Shown in pieces: positions 36,810 to 45,802 of a stretch of DNA of 64,000 nt. The translations under genes were made by a program, and so were the position numbers. The notes under the pieces were generated by a model. It saw only the letters and a program-made list of their open reading frames with translations. It did no database searches and was not told the origin of the DNA. The DNA is taken from the NCBI RefSeq assembly GCF_902506655.1, contig NZ_LR734808.1, positions 3,222,501-3,286,500 of the forward strand. The letters run 5' to 3'. How positions within the stretch are numbered: the stretch's first letter is position 1; the number at the start of each line of letters is the position of its first letter. The stretch is from Marinoscillum sp. 108. GTDB lineage: Bacteria; Bacteroidota; Bacteroidia; Cytophagales; Cyclobacteriaceae.

Positions 36810-38162
36810 TTATTGTTCCAGTAGGTTACAGTGATCAAATTCTGGATCGATATCAATGTAAACTTCATCCCTGGCATCATCAAACCATTCGGATAAAATT
36901 TTATTTCTTTTATTATTGAGGGTAGCTGCTGCTATTTTTTGATAGTCATCTTTCAGGTTGGCCTGATGAGGGGCCAATCTATTCTTATAATAAAGAATCC
37001 TGAAAGCGGTGGAGCCATCGGGTTGCTGAAATTCCAGTGGTTTGGTGATGCTCCCGATCTTCATGGTATCCAATGTGAAAAATATGGTAGGATCCAATTG
37101 ATCTACTGAGACCCTGTTGGACTCATTATCATCCAGAAAAAAGCCACCATTGGATGAGGTGAGCTGATCATCAGAGTATTCCTTAGCTGCCGCCTGAAAT
37201 GTAATGCTGTCATTCACAATGGCGGTTCTGAGACTGTCTAGGTAAGTCCGGGCCTTGATCACATCCTCAGACGAAGGTTTCGGAGAGATGAGTATGTGCC
37301 GCGTTTTGAAGGTATTTCCACGTTTTTGCTGAAGTTCTATCAGGTGATAGCCAAACTGAGTTTCTATGGGCATAGAAAGCTCGCCTTCCTTCAAGGTCAT
37401 GGCTGTGGCCTCAAACTCGGGTGCCAAATCTCCCCGCTTGTAAAAGGGGAGCTCCCCACCTCTGGCTGCTGAGCCCGGATCTTCAGAATATTGCCTGGCC
37501 AAAGCGGCAAAAGACTCTCCCTGGAGAACCCTTCCCCGGATTTCATACATGAGCTTCTTTACATCTTCCTTCTGCTTGGTACCAGCTTTGGGTTGCTTTA
37601 CGATCTGCCCTACTGTCACCTCGGTGGAGAAGAATGGAAGGCTATCCTGAGGAATTTTGCCAAAGAATCTCTTCACCTCTGCCGGAGACACCTTCAGATC
37701 AGCAGTAATATCTTGCTGCATCCGCTGGATGACCATTTGTTCCTTGATGTCGTCAAAAAGATCTGCTTCTATCTGATCCATTGACTTCTTATAATAGGCC
37801 TCTATCTCCTCCCGGGAGCCTATCTGAGAGATCATGTACTCCATTCTCCTGCCGAGGTTGCTTCGCACCTCTTCATCGGCTACCTCCACAGAGTCTATTT
37901 CAGCTTTGGCTACCAGCATTTTGTTCACCACCAGCTGTTCCAGTATGTTGCATTTGGCAGTGCTTCCTCTGAACTCCCCACGAGACAGGTAATCCAAATA
38001 AGCCTTTTCCAGGTCAGATTTGAGGATAATGTAATTGTCCACTTTAGCAATAATCTTATCTACCACCACGCCCTCTGTTTGGGCATTGGTAATAAGCGGT
38101 AAGATGAGAGCGATGCTAATCGCGATATATTTCAAACAGATGTTGTTCCTTTGATTCATCAT
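36810..38162 (-). CDS. SurA-type periplasmic peptidyl-prolyl isomerase/chaperone
   Basis: A 450-residue protein with a signal peptide (ICLKYIAISIALILPLITNAQ), an N-terminal SurA chaperone domain (VVVDKIIAKVDNYIILKSDLE) and two parvulin domains. The first spans about residues 180-280, with EDPGSAARGGELPFY and FGYHLIELQQKRG. The second spans about 283-390, with RHILISPKP. It would escort outer-membrane proteins. The start overlaps the upstream lipoprotein gene by 47 bases, an unusually long overlap, but the signal peptide lies right at this start. Confidence 0.9.
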   Translation of the reverse strand: MMNQRNNICLKYIAISIALILPLITNAQTEGVVVDKIIAKVDNYIILKSDLEKAYLDYLSRGEFRGSTAKCNILEQLVVNKMLVAKAEIDSVEVADEEVRSNLGRRMEYMISQIGSREEIEAYYKKSMDQIEADLFDDIKEQMVIQRMQQDITADLKVSPAEVKRFFGKIPQDSLPFFSTEVTVGQIVKQPKAGTKQKEDVKKLMYEIRGRVLQGESFAALARQYSEDPGSAARGGELPFYKRGDLAPEFEATAMTLKEGELSMPIETQFGYHLIELQQKRGNTFKTRHILISPKPSSEDVIKARTYLDSLRTAIVNDSITFQAAAKEYSDDQLTSSNGGFFLDDNESNRVSVDQLDPTIFFTLDTMKIGSITKPLEFQQPDGSTAFRILYYKNRLAPHQANLKDDYQKIAAATLNNKRNKILSEWFDDARDEVYIDIDPEFDHCNLLEQ

Positions 38163-38970
38163 AAATTTTTTCTTCTAGCTCCTTCTTCAGCGCAATTTTC
38201 CTCTTATTGATGATTATGTTTTTAATGTCTTCTCTGATAAACTCTAACGGTGAAATCTCATCTGAAATTTTAAAATCGAAGATATTTAGAAAATAGATGT
38301 ATTCCTCATTTGTCGTTTCGGAGTACTTGTTTTTCGAAAGAAACTGGTTTTTGTTTTCCAGCGTTTCCAGCGGAGTTCCCAGGATGAGTTCATCGAAAAT
38401 AATCCAGGTAGTATCCTCGAGGTATGATTTAGTGGCAAATTGAGAAACGTATGATTTCAGGTCTTCCAGATTTCCTTCGGGATGCGCCCGGAAGTTACGC
38501 CGAAACTGGGCAAGGTTGGGTGCGTTTTTGGGAACTTGCGCAAAGATGCATTTCACGATGTTTTGCTTGAGCAAAAAGTTATCGGCTTTGCCGTTGTAGT
38601 AGTTGGTGACCTGCTCGGTGCTTACCTCTCGGTCCAGGTTTTGTGTGATGTATTTTTTCTCGAAAGAATGAACCATGAGGGCATAGCGATAATCCAACAC
38701 TTTACGCTCGATTTCTGCCTCGTTAAAATCCACTGCTTGCGAAGATCGTGAAATCATCAGCTGCTTCTTGATCCAGTCTTCTATGTATTTCTCCGCCAGC
38801 TTGGTGCTGTCATCAGAGGAAATATTGGCGGGAAAAAGTCCATCCAGATCGGAAGGGTAGAGGTAGCTCTCCATGCTCCTGGCAATGGGCGCTTCGGTGG
38901 CTGTTTCTTTCGGTTTGAAAAACTCGCATCCGTAGGAAAATGCCAAAATTATGATCCAGCCATATTTCAT
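38116..38970 (-). CDS. Lipoprotein with SurA/PpiC N-terminal-like fold, no parvulin domain
   Basis: A 284-residue predicted lipoprotein: MKYGWIIILAFSYGC gives a short signal ending in a lipobox Cys at residue 15. A helical region with KLAEKYIEDWIKKQLMI and YRYALMVHSFEKKYI resembles the chaperone part of SurA/PpiC proteins. No clear PPIase core is present. It probably works with the SurA-like protein encoded next, with which its gene overlaps; its own start overlaps the HATPase gene by four bases. Confidence 0.72.
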   Translation of the reverse strand: MKYGWIIILAFSYGCEFFKPKETATEAPIARSMESYLYPSDLDGLFPANISSDDSTKLAEKYIEDWIKKQLMISRSSQAVDFNEAEIERKVLDYRYALMVHSFEKKYITQNLDREVSTEQVTNYYNGKADNFLLKQNIVKCIFAQVPKNAPNLAQFRRNFRAHPEGNLEDLKSYVSQFATKSYLEDTTWIIFDELILGTPLETLENKNQFLSKNKYSETTNEEYIYFLNIFDFKISDEISPLEFIREDIKNIIINKRKIALKKELEEKIYDESKEQHLFEIYRD

Positions 38971-39383
38971 TCACTCAGCTTTTTAGTCAGCTTGCAAATA
39001 TTGTAATTCTTCTCGGTAGAGAACTCTATTTTGTCCATTATTCTCTTGACCAGCATCAGCCCTACGCCACCTTTCCTTCTGGAAGAGACGATCTCATCCA
39101 GCGAGGGTTCAGCATAAGTACTCAGATTGAAGCTGATCCCCTGGTCTCGGATGACAAAAGTGACTTGCTCGGCTGGCTGAAAATCAACGTAGACTTCAAT
39201 GGTTTGTGTGGGATTACAATGATTGGAGTGAATGATCAGGTTGGCACAGATTTCATCCACTGCAAGTACGAGCTTGTGTGCTTCCACTTCTTTGATGGCC
39301 TGACGATGTAGGATGTCGGCAACAAACTGTCTGATCTTGGCAAGATTCTGCTTGCTACACGATATGGTCAGCTTATTTTCCAT
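38967..39383 (-). CDS. RsbW/SpoIIAB-like serine kinase (HATPase, anti-sigma type)
   Basis: A 138-residue GHKL ATPase. The N-box is VDEICANLIIHSNH (about residues 45-58), the G1 box is IRDQGISF and the G2 box is RKGGVGLMLVKRIMD. This matches the small anti-sigma-factor kinases of partner-switch systems, which phosphorylate a STAS antagonist on serine. It overlaps the STAS gene by 11 bases upstream and the lipoprotein gene by four bases downstream. Confidence 0.9.
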   Translation of the reverse strand: MENKLTISCSKQNLAKIRQFVADILHRQAIKEVEAHKLVLAVDEICANLIIHSNHCNPTQTIEVYVDFQPAEQVTFVIRDQGISFNLSTYAEPSLDEIVSSRRKGGVGLMLVKRIMDKIEFSTEKNYNICKLTKKLSE

Positions 39384-39714
39384 TCAAAAGCGCCTGGGCT
39401 TCTTCTTTGTTATTGGTAATATTCATCAAATGCTGTAGCCCCAGAATGTCAAAAACCTCTCTGACTTTTTCCTGGAGACCGAAAATAACCAATTTGATGT
39501 CATTGGTCTTGAGCTCCTCCAGATAGGAAATAAACACCCCCAACCCAGCGGAAGAGATATACTCTAGTTTGCTGAGGTTGATCAGTATTTTAGCATAGTT
39601 TTCAGCTGCCGATTTCAATGCATTGTCCAGTTCTATCGATGAGCTGGCATCCACTTCTCCCCTGACCTCTATGAGTTGGTAATCCGACTCAGCCTGTATG
39701 TTTATTTCTACCAT
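39373..39714 (-). CDS. STAS-domain anti-sigma antagonist (RsbV/SpoIIAA-like)
   Basis: A 113-residue single STAS domain. LIEVRGEVDASSSIELDNAL and the phosphorylation-site loop SKLEYISSAGLGVFISYL (Ser near residue 55) are standard. When dephosphorylated by the SpoIIE-type phosphatase it would bind the kinase and free the kinase's other partner. It lies five bases after the phosphatase gene. Confidence 0.93.
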   Translation of the reverse strand: MVEINIQAESDYQLIEVRGEVDASSSIELDNALKSAAENYAKILINLSKLEYISSAGLGVFISYLEELKTNDIKLVIFGLQEKVREVFDILGLQHLMNITNNKEEAQALLNGK

Positions 39715-39719
39715 AGTTA

Positions 39720-41765
39720 TTATTTAAACCTGACGATGGTAAGTGTATAATCATCGTCCAATTTGTTTCCATTCAAAAATTTCAGCAGATCGTTAATGAG
39801 CATATCTTTCAGTTTACCCAAAGGCGCATTAATGTGGTTTTGCAGTGAGGATTTCAGGCCATCCGCGCCATATTGCTTCTTGTATTCATTTTTGGCTTCT
39901 GAAATACCATCTGTGTACAGGAGCAATAAGTCACCTGGCTGGTAGTTTATGGTTTCTTCTTGAACGTATTCGTTGTACTGCGAGTTTCTCAGGATACCCA
40001 GTCCCAGTCCTTCTTTCTCTAAAAGGGTGATATTTCCGGTTGAAGCTGAATAATACATGGCCGGGCAGTGCCCCGCTCTTGCATAGCAGAATTTTTTTTC
40101 CCGGGTGTTGATCACGAAGAAAATGGCGGTAATGAAGGAGTTTTTCTCCAGGCAACGGCCTATGGCGGAGTTGGCTTTGGTGATAAATTCCTTTGGGGTA
40201 CTTACATCCTGGGCCAGGCTGTGAAAAATACCCCTCATCTGAGCCATATTGAACGCAGCGGACGTGCCTTTACCAGACACATCCCCGATGATCAGGTTAA
40301 AGATGTCCTTAGAAGGCTCAATGATATCATAATAGTCTCCCCCCACTTCATCGGCAGCCATGCTATAGGCTTCTATTTCAAAACAGTCGTTGCGTTCGAG
40401 TACCGAAGGCAACAGGCTCTTTTGCACACTTTTAGCAATCTTCAATTGTTCCTTGTAACGCTCATTGTCAAGTGCCTCCCTGATGAGGTGGAAGTTTTCA
40501 ATAGAGATGCTGGCCTGATTTACAAACGTGGTGATGATGTCCACCATCTCCCGGTTGAAGGCGTCGCCTACCTCCTGCAGTAAAGCCAGAGAACCTATTT
40601 GTTCGTTTTGAACCATGACCGGCACGGCGATGATGGATTTGAAGTCAGGATGATTGAGGGTGCCAATGACCTTGCTGGGGGCAAATTCATTGGAGACCTG
40701 CTGACTCAGTATTTTTTTGATAAAGTCCTGTCGTACACTCTCTTTAATATCTTTCACAGTGAGGGTAGTGACGCCACGGGTGAGTAGGATGGGCTCTTCT
40801 CCACTGATCTCCAGCCAGGCAGCATCCGCAAATACGGCGCTCATAGAGCTCTCCAGCAGGATGTCGTAGGTCTGCTCGGCACTCTGCCCTGCCGGAATGG
40901 ATTGGCTCAGCTTTTGAAAGTCAATAGCCTCCTGGAGCTTCCGCTCAAAAACAGAAGAAGTGGGTAGGTTGAAGAGGGTAACCAGGATGGAAATGCCCGC
41001 ATACAATATGATGAAGATAAACAGCGAAACGAAGTAGGCCCGATCCAGCAGGTCCAGATTGAGGGCGCCGGTCTCCGAAAAATTCATCAGGTTCAGCAGG
41101 AAATGGTACAGATAGATGCCTGAGAGAATAATGAAAAGAATGCTTTTCCACTTCTGTTTGAAATTGAGGTAGGCAATCCACTTGAGGTTAAAAGCAAGGA
41201 TAATGCCCAGGCCTCCTAAAAAGATCAGTGCCGTATTGAAGTTGACGCTGAGAAATTTGTTGCCAAACAGGTCAAAAATCAGGCTTCCCAGCAAGGCATA
41301 CTCGAAGAATCCCCAGAGCTGGATGAGGTTTTTGGACTTCTGATACAGGATCAGTCGTTTCCAAACCACAAATGTGGAAACCAGATAGACGACCACTAGC
41401 CCGATCAGGATGTTGTAGAGGAAATTTACCGTGAATGGATTTTCACTGATGGTGCTGTTACCGAAAATATAGAAAAACAACCGGATGAAAAGCGAGCCGA
41501 TGGTGGTGACCAGGCCGGTAATGAACACCCGCCATAATAGATCGATGAAGTTGATGCTATCTGCCTTGGTGATGGTGTACCGGTAGTAAGACAGGGTGGA
41601 AAGCACCAGGGTCGTCAGGAAAATCTGTGGCAAAATGGCCGACAAGTCTACATTGAGCTGGTACTGGTCTACAAAAAGGAGGTAGAGATCAAAAAAAGTA
41701 AACAGTAGCCATGACAGGATGCCTGCTAAAAAGCTAAGTCGTATTTTGAGTTTTTCGGAGAGCAT
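39720..41765 (-). CDS. Membrane PP2C (SpoIIE/RsbU-type) phosphatase with GAF domain
   Basis: A 681-residue protein. The N-terminal region (about 10-275) has roughly eight hydrophobic helices, and a GAF-like domain spans about 290-440. The PP2C SpoIIE domain (about 470-680) has the metal motifs DEVGGDYYDI and IGDVSGKGTSAA, later LLYTDGISEAKN and LDDDYTLTIV. It should sense a membrane or cytosolic signal and dephosphorylate the STAS protein encoded next. A -7-like TATTTTTG lies 11 bases before its start. Confidence 0.92.
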   Translation of the reverse strand: MLSEKLKIRLSFLAGILSWLLFTFFDLYLLFVDQYQLNVDLSAILPQIFLTTLVLSTLSYYRYTITKADSINFIDLLWRVFITGLVTTIGSLFIRLFFYIFGNSTISENPFTVNFLYNILIGLVVVYLVSTFVVWKRLILYQKSKNLIQLWGFFEYALLGSLIFDLFGNKFLSVNFNTALIFLGGLGIILAFNLKWIAYLNFKQKWKSILFIILSGIYLYHFLLNLMNFSETGALNLDLLDRAYFVSLFIFIILYAGISILVTLFNLPTSSVFERKLQEAIDFQKLSQSIPAGQSAEQTYDILLESSMSAVFADAAWLEISGEEPILLTRGVTTLTVKDIKESVRQDFIKKILSQQVSNEFAPSKVIGTLNHPDFKSIIAVPVMVQNEQIGSLALLQEVGDAFNREMVDIITTFVNQASISIENFHLIREALDNERYKEQLKIAKSVQKSLLPSVLERNDCFEIEAYSMAADEVGGDYYDIIEPSKDIFNLIIGDVSGKGTSAAFNMAQMRGIFHSLAQDVSTPKEFITKANSAIGRCLEKNSFITAIFFVINTREKKFCYARAGHCPAMYYSASTGNITLLEKEGLGLGILRNSQYNEYVQEETINYQPGDLLLLYTDGISEAKNEYKKQYGADGLKSSLQNHINAPLGKLKDMLINDLLKFLNGNKLDDDYTLTIVRFK

Positions 41766-41775
41766 CGGCGTGCCG

Positions 41776-41783
41776 CAAAAATA
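41776..41783 (-). promoter_or_regulatory. Bacteroidota -7-like element before the SpoIIE-type phosphatase
   Basis: The minus strand reads TATTTTTGCGGC, an exact TAnnTTTG fit, 11 bases before the start codon at 41765. It follows directly after a terminator, so it probably drives the whole partner-switch/surA/moxR run. Confidence 0.5.
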
Positions 41784-41799
41784 CGGGGGTGACCCTTAA

Positions 41800-41832
41800 T
41801 AAAAAAGCCATCCATATAATGTATGGACGGCT
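41800..41832 (-). terminator. Rho-independent terminator after the lipoprotein gene
   Basis: Arms 41806-41816 and 41822-41832 (AGCCATCCATA with TATGGACGGCT, one A-C mismatch) around a five-base loop, followed on the minus strand by TTTTTTATT. It also has a T-run on the plus side. The rest of 41833-42000 shows nothing that I can interpret. Confidence 0.75.
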
Positions 41833-42000
41833 TTCACTTTTTTTAACGATTCCAGCCAGTTATTGGTTTAAGTGACCATAAAATATCAGAAGTATATCAA
41901 CCAACTATTCATTGACGCGGTAAAAGGCCTCTAGAAGCCTAAGCCTTTACTTTGAGCTTTATGTTGGAGAGCATACCAAGGTAAATTTGAGGGTGATGGG

Positions 42001-42477
42001 TCACTCCTTTATAATTACATAGTAATCCTGAAGTTCACTAAGTTCTACTGTTTGCCCATTATATTTCACCTCTGAGGTCCAGGTGTTAAAACTACTTGTG
42101 CCTCCTACCACCCAAGTGATTGTATCAATATCTGATTCTGTTAACCTAATAAAGAACTCCTTGTTGCCGGTATCTTCAATATATCTTGACCCTCGATAAA
42201 AGAGATCGACTCCTAATATAAAAAGAGAACTATCCATGGCAGTTATCTCCCTTGGCCAAATTTCTATTTTCCCGCTGACCTTGGAGTCATTTTGTATAGT
42301 CCAAACCTCCATTTGATTCTGGTCATAGGATTCTGGACTATCGGGGTTCAACAAGTCAACCCCAGTGTCAGTCACCAGCCTTAGTTTTGGAAATGTTGCC
42401 CGATTTTCACCTCCCTCTTTAGAGCAGGCCATTGCAAGGGCTATTAAAGTCAGAATGATTACTTGTGGTTTTTTCAT
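42001..42477 (-). CDS. Predicted lipoprotein, function unknown (paralogue A)
   Basis: A 158-residue protein with the signal KPQVIILTLIALAMAC, lipobox Cys at residue 18, then a beta-rich domain. Notable segments are GVDLLNPDSPESY, QMEVWTIQNDSK, EFFIRLTESDIDTITWVVGG and EVKYNGQTVELSELQDYYV. I recognise no family. A clear paralogue, broken by a frameshift, lies just upstream (42542-43020), and shares the DLLNP, W-TI and SDIDTI(T/P)WV motifs. It probably faces the periplasm or outer-membrane inner leaflet. Confidence 0.8.
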   Translation of the reverse strand: MKKPQVIILTLIALAMACSKEGGENRATFPKLRLVTDTGVDLLNPDSPESYDQNQMEVWTIQNDSKVSGKIEIWPREITAMDSSLFILGVDLFYRGSRYIEDTGNKEFFIRLTESDIDTITWVVGGTSSFNTWTSEVKYNGQTVELSELQDYYVIIKE

Positions 42478-42541
42478 AGCTCTAGACCTTGTTAGCTGAA
42501 TTAGTGCTCAAACCCAATCGAATGGCTGTTTTATGACCACC

Positions 42542-43020
42542 TCAAACCCTAATCAAAGTGCTTCTCAATGGTATAGAAGTCTCGCAGGGAACTAAGTCAA
42601 CAATTTTGCCATTATATCGAACTTCATCTGTAAAGATAGCTCCGCCCTTTCCTGATGTGACCCAGGGGATGGTGTCTATATCCTTACTTTTAAACCGAAT
42701 GAATACTTCCCAGGCACCTGAATTATTGTTCATGTAGGCAGTTTTCCCGTCTTCACGAATGAAAGTAACCAGAAGCTGGTGTCTGAAGTGAATCTTATTC
42801 GCTCTTGAATGGAGGCGAACAATGGAATTTGATTGTTGTCCTTGATCGTCCAAAATTCAATATCGTCGGCCTCCAATGAATCTGGGGTGATTGGATTTAG
42901 TAAATCCAGTCCATCGGCGTTGACAAACTTGAATGCAGGTCGGTCTGGAATGGACTCGCAGCAGTCCTTTTTGCAGCTAAGTAATAAAAATCCAACAATA
43001 ACGAGGAAAGTATTTTTCAT
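42542..43020 (-). pseudogene. Frameshifted lipoprotein (paralogue B)
   Basis: Two overlapping reading frames together give one protein like paralogue A. The first, from 43020, reads MKNTFLVIVGFLLLSC (lipobox), GLDLLNPITPDSL and IEFWTIKDNNQ, and stops at 42730. The second continues with EDGKTAYMNNNSGAWEVFIRF, DIDTIPWVTSGKGG, EVRYNGKIVDLVPCET and stops at 42542. Homology switches frame at about 42765-42790, so a one-base indel lies there. It is a pseudogene, a phase-variation or recoding case, or a sequence error; the flanking halves are both well conserved, which suggests a recent event. Confidence 0.75.
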
Positions 43021-43037
43021 GGGCATTCAGATAAAGA

Positions 43038-43065
43038 TAAAAAAAGCTGCGCATGAAACGCAACT
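43038..43065 (-). terminator. Rho-independent terminator after guaB
   Basis: On the minus strand AGTTGCG and CGCAGCT pair (one G-U) around the loop TTTCATG, followed by seven T residues. Confidence 0.75.
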
Positions 43066-43107
43066 GTTTTTACCCCTATCTAAAAGAGCCGACGAATTCT
43101 CGAATCT

Positions 43108-44577
43108 CTATCTCCTGCTATAGTTAGGAGCTTCTCTGGTAATGGTGATGTCATGTGGGTGGCTTTCTGCCACTCCGGCTGCAGAGATCTTCACAAACTT
43201 AGCATTGTGTAGCTGCTCAATAGTCCCGGCTCCACAGTAACCCATACCTGCTTTGAGGCCTCCAGTGAGTTGATAAAGGACTTCAGAAACCATGCCTTTG
43301 TAAGGCACCCGGCCTACTATGCCTTCCGGTACCAGTTTTTTGATGTCGTCCTCCGCATCCTGAAAATAACGGTCTTTCGAGCCGTCTTCCATGGCTTCCA
43401 CGGAGCCCATTCCACGGTAAGTTTTGAATTTTCGTCCTTCGTAGATGATCATCTCCCCTGGAGCTTCTTCGGTTCCTGCTAAAAGAGAGCCAATCATCAC
43501 ACTGCTGGCACCACCAGCAAGTGCCTTCACCAGGTCGCCGGAGAAACGAATACCTCCATCGGCTATGATGGGTAGGTCTTTTCCTTTCAGGGCTTTGGCA
43601 GCCTCATACACGGCTGATAACTGTGGTACGCCTACGCCCGCAACCACGCGGGTGGTACAGATACTTCCAGGACCTACACCTACTTTCACTGCATCAGCTC
43701 CGGCTGCTGCCAGCGCCTCTGCCGCTTCATAGGTAGCAATGTTGCCCACGATGAGTTCCAGATCCGGAAAAGCTTTCTTGACGTTTTTAGCTGCGTCGAT
43801 TACGCCTTTGGAGTGACCGTGAGCAGTGTCTATGCTCACCACGTCCACACCCGCATTTACCAATGCCTTGATCCGATCTACCATGTCTGGAGTCACACCC
43901 ACAGCTGCGCCTACTCTCAGTCGGCCGTATTCGTCCTTGCAGGCATTAGGGCGGTCTTTGTTTTTCAGGATATCCTTGTAGGTGATAAGCCCTGTGAGTT
44001 TGCCGTCTTTATCGATGATTGGCAACTTTTCTATCTTATATTCTTGCAGAATTTGCTCGGCTTCCTTCAGACCCACTTCCACTTCTGCTGTGACGAGATT
44101 TTCTGTGGTCATGATCTCCCGGATCGGGCGCTTCATGTTTTTCTGAAACCTCAAATCACGGTTGGTAATGATCCCGATCAATTTCTTATTTTGGTCGATG
44201 ACAGGTATTCCTCCAATTTTATTTTCGCGCATGATCTTTTCTGCATCTCCGGCCACACTATCGTGAGAGAGGGTGATGGGATCGAGAATCATTCCACTTT
44301 GAGATCGCTTCACTTTGCGCACCTGTGCGGCTTGCTGGTCGGCAGGCATGTTCTTATGAATAAAACCCAGACCGCCTTCCAGCGCCATGGCAATAGCCAG
44401 CTCAGCTTCGGTCACCGTATCCATAGCAGCGGACACAAGTGGGATATTCAGCCTAATATTGCGGGTAATTCTGGTGGAAGTGTCGGTATCTCTGGGGAGG
44501 ATTTCAGAGTAACCTGGAAGGAGAAGCACATCATCATAGGTTAGTGCTTCAAAGAGGAATTTATCGTCGAGATTCAT
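43108..44577 (-). CDS. guaB: IMP dehydrogenase
   Basis: A 489-residue TIM-barrel enzyme with two CBS domains inserted (about residues 95-215). [16 protein letters not shown] opens the protein. The catalytic loop [18 protein letters not shown] holds the active Cys near residue 306, and the flap region contains [10 protein letters not shown]. It oxidises IMP to XMP, the committed step to GMP. Length is normal, and a promoter-like TAATTTTG lies about 30 bases upstream. Confidence 0.97.
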   Translation of the reverse strand: MNLDDKFLFEALTYDDVLLLPGYSEILPRDTDTSTRITRNIRLNIPLVSAAMDTVTEAELAIAMALEGGLGFIHKNMPADQQAAQVRKVKRSQSGMILDPITLSHDSVAGDAEKIMRENKIGGIPVIDQNKKLIGIITNRDLRFQKNMKRPIREIMTTENLVTAEVEVGLKEAEQILQEYKIEKLPIIDKDGKLTGLITYKDILKNKDRPNACKDEYGRLRVGAAVGVTPDMVDRIKALVNAGVDVVSIDTAHGHSKGVIDAAKNVKKAFPDLELIVGNIATYEAAEALAAAGADAVKVGVGPGSICTTRVVAGVGVPQLSAVYEAAKALKGKDLPIIADGGIRFSGDLVKALAGGASSVMIGSLLAGTEEAPGEMIIYEGRKFKTYRGMGSVEAMEDGSKDRYFQDAEDDIKKLVPEGIVGRVPYKGMVSEVLYQLTGGLKAGMGYCGAGTIEQLHNAKFVKISAAGVAESHPHDITITREAPNYSRR

Positions 44578-44606
44578 GCAAACAATATTTGTTATTATTT
44601 GCCGGG

Positions 44607-44614
44607 CAAAATTA
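44607..44614 (-). promoter_or_regulatory. Bacteroidota -7-like element before guaB
   Basis: The minus strand reads TAATTTTGCCC, an exact TAnnTTTG fit, 29 bases before the guaB start codon. Confidence 0.45.
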
Positions 44615-44664
44615 ACTGGTCTTATAGAGATTGCGAAACTTAATGTGATTTATAATTTACAGGC

Positions 44665-45264
44665 ATGAATGAATTCTTCTCGCAGCTACTGGAACAGATG
44701 TATCAGACTACATGGCTGGAAGCTGTGGCGGTGTTTTTTGGGTTGTTGAGTGTGTGGTATTCCAAGCAGGAAAATATTTTGGTGTATCCCACCGGTATCG
44801 TGTCCGTGCTGATTTATATCTACCTCACACTTGAATATAAGCTGTATGCCGATATGGGTATTAATGGATATTATTTTGTGATGAGTGTGTATGGCTGGTA
44901 TCATTGGACCGATAGCGAGAATAAGCCGCAGATTCCTATTACAAGTAATAGCAAAAAGCAAAATGTGATCAGTATTTTGTTCTTCATTGTGTCTTTCATT
45001 GTGATCAGAACCGTTTTGGTTTACTTCACCGATAGCGATGTGCCCAACTGGGATTCCATTACCTCATCATTTGCCCTGGTAGGTATGTGGCTGATGGCCG
45101 AAAAGAAAATTGAGAACTGGATTGCCTGGATCATTGCAGATATTATTTCGGTGCCGCTTTACTTGTATAAAGGATTGCCATTTACAGCTTTTCAGTTTTT
45201 TGTGTTTACAGTACTGGCCACCTGGGGGTATTTTTCATGGAGAAAAACGTTGCTTAAGTCATGA
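44665..45264 (+). CDS. PnuC-family vitamin transporter (PnuC or PnuT)
   Basis: A 199-residue protein with about seven helices. TTWLEAVAVFFGLLSVWYSKQENIL and YPTGIVSVLIYIYL are the PnuC signature; NGYYFVMSVYGWYHW and the C-terminal WIIADIISVPLYLYKGLPFTA also fit. PnuC carries nicotinamide riboside, while the close relative PnuT carries thiamine in Bacteroidota. The overlapping NadR-like kinase favours nicotinamide riboside; the TPP riboswitch and TonB receptor just downstream favour thiamine. Sequence alone does not settle the substrate. Confidence 0.88.
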   Translation: MNEFFSQLLEQMYQTTWLEAVAVFFGLLSVWYSKQENILVYPTGIVSVLIYIYLTLEYKLYADMGINGYYFVMSVYGWYHWTDSENKPQIPITSNSKKQNVISILFFIVSFIVIRTVLVYFTDSDVPNWDSITSSFALVGMWLMAEKKIENWIAWIIADIISVPLYLYKGLPFTAFQFFVFTVLATWGYFSWRKTLLKS

Positions 45265-45779
45265 TCAGAAAGATAGCGATAATTGGTCCCGAGTCTACCG
45301 GGAAAAGTGAGTTGTGCCAGCATCTGGCACGGATTTACGATACCGAATGGGTGCCGGAGTACGCTCGTTTTTATCTGGACAGACTAGAGGGAGAATACCA
45401 AAAAGAGGATCTTCTGCATATAGCGCAGGGCCAGATGGCCTGGGAAGATGATAAGGCCGAGCAGGCCAGTGGGTATCTTTTTTGTGATACCAACCTCATT
45501 GTGATGAAGGTCTGGAGTGAGCACAAGTATGGTGAAGCCGACCCCTGGATACTGGAGGAGTTGGAGAGGCGCCAGTACGATTTTTACCTGCTGGGTAATA
45601 TAGACTTGATTTGGCGGCCTGATCCGCAGCGTGAGCACCCCAAGTTGAGAAAGCACTTTTTTGATGTATACGAAACCTACCTGAAGGAGCATGACCTGCC
45701 GTATGCCATTGTATCAGGGATCGAAGACCTCAGGGTCAAATGTGCTCAGGATTTAATCGAGGATTTCTTCAACAAATAG
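45261..45779 (+). CDS. NadR-type ATPase / ribosylnicotinamide kinase-like protein
   Basis: A 172-residue P-loop protein. AIIGPESTGKSELCQHLA is Walker A at the N-terminus. WVPEYARFYLDRL and FCDTNLIVMKVWSEHKYG match the kinase domain of NadR (AAA_28 family), which phosphorylates nicotinamide riboside to trap it. No nucleotidyltransferase domain is fused. It overlaps the transporter gene by four bases, so the two are coupled. Confidence 0.87.
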   Translation: MIRKIAIIGPESTGKSELCQHLARIYDTEWVPEYARFYLDRLEGEYQKEDLLHIAQGQMAWEDDKAEQASGYLFCDTNLIVMKVWSEHKYGEADPWILEELERRQYDFYLLGNIDLIWRPDPQREHPKLRKHFFDVYETYLKEHDLPYAIVSGIEDLRVKCAQDLIEDFFNK

Positions 45780-45787
45780 TTTTGGCC

Positions 45788-45795
45788 TAAGTTTG
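45788..45795 (+). promoter_or_regulatory. Bacteroidota -7-like element (TAAGTTTG) before the TPP riboswitch
   Basis: TAAGTTTGCGGC fits TAnnTTTG exactly and lies about 12 bases before the riboswitch core. It gives the TonB receptor its own transcript, separate from pnuC and the kinase gene. Confidence 0.5.
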
Positions 45796-45802
45796 CGGCT
45801 AC

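Noticed and set aside
40068-40583. Open frame of 171 codons on the plus strand inside the SpoIIE-type phosphatase gene
   Set aside because: The phosphatase domain on the other strand is clearly conserved; this is a codon-bias shadow.
43813-44544. Open frame of 243 codons on the plus strand, antisense to guaB
   Set aside because: It lies wholly inside guaB, which has full family conservation; the translation is rich in His, Cys and Phe and matches nothing that I know.
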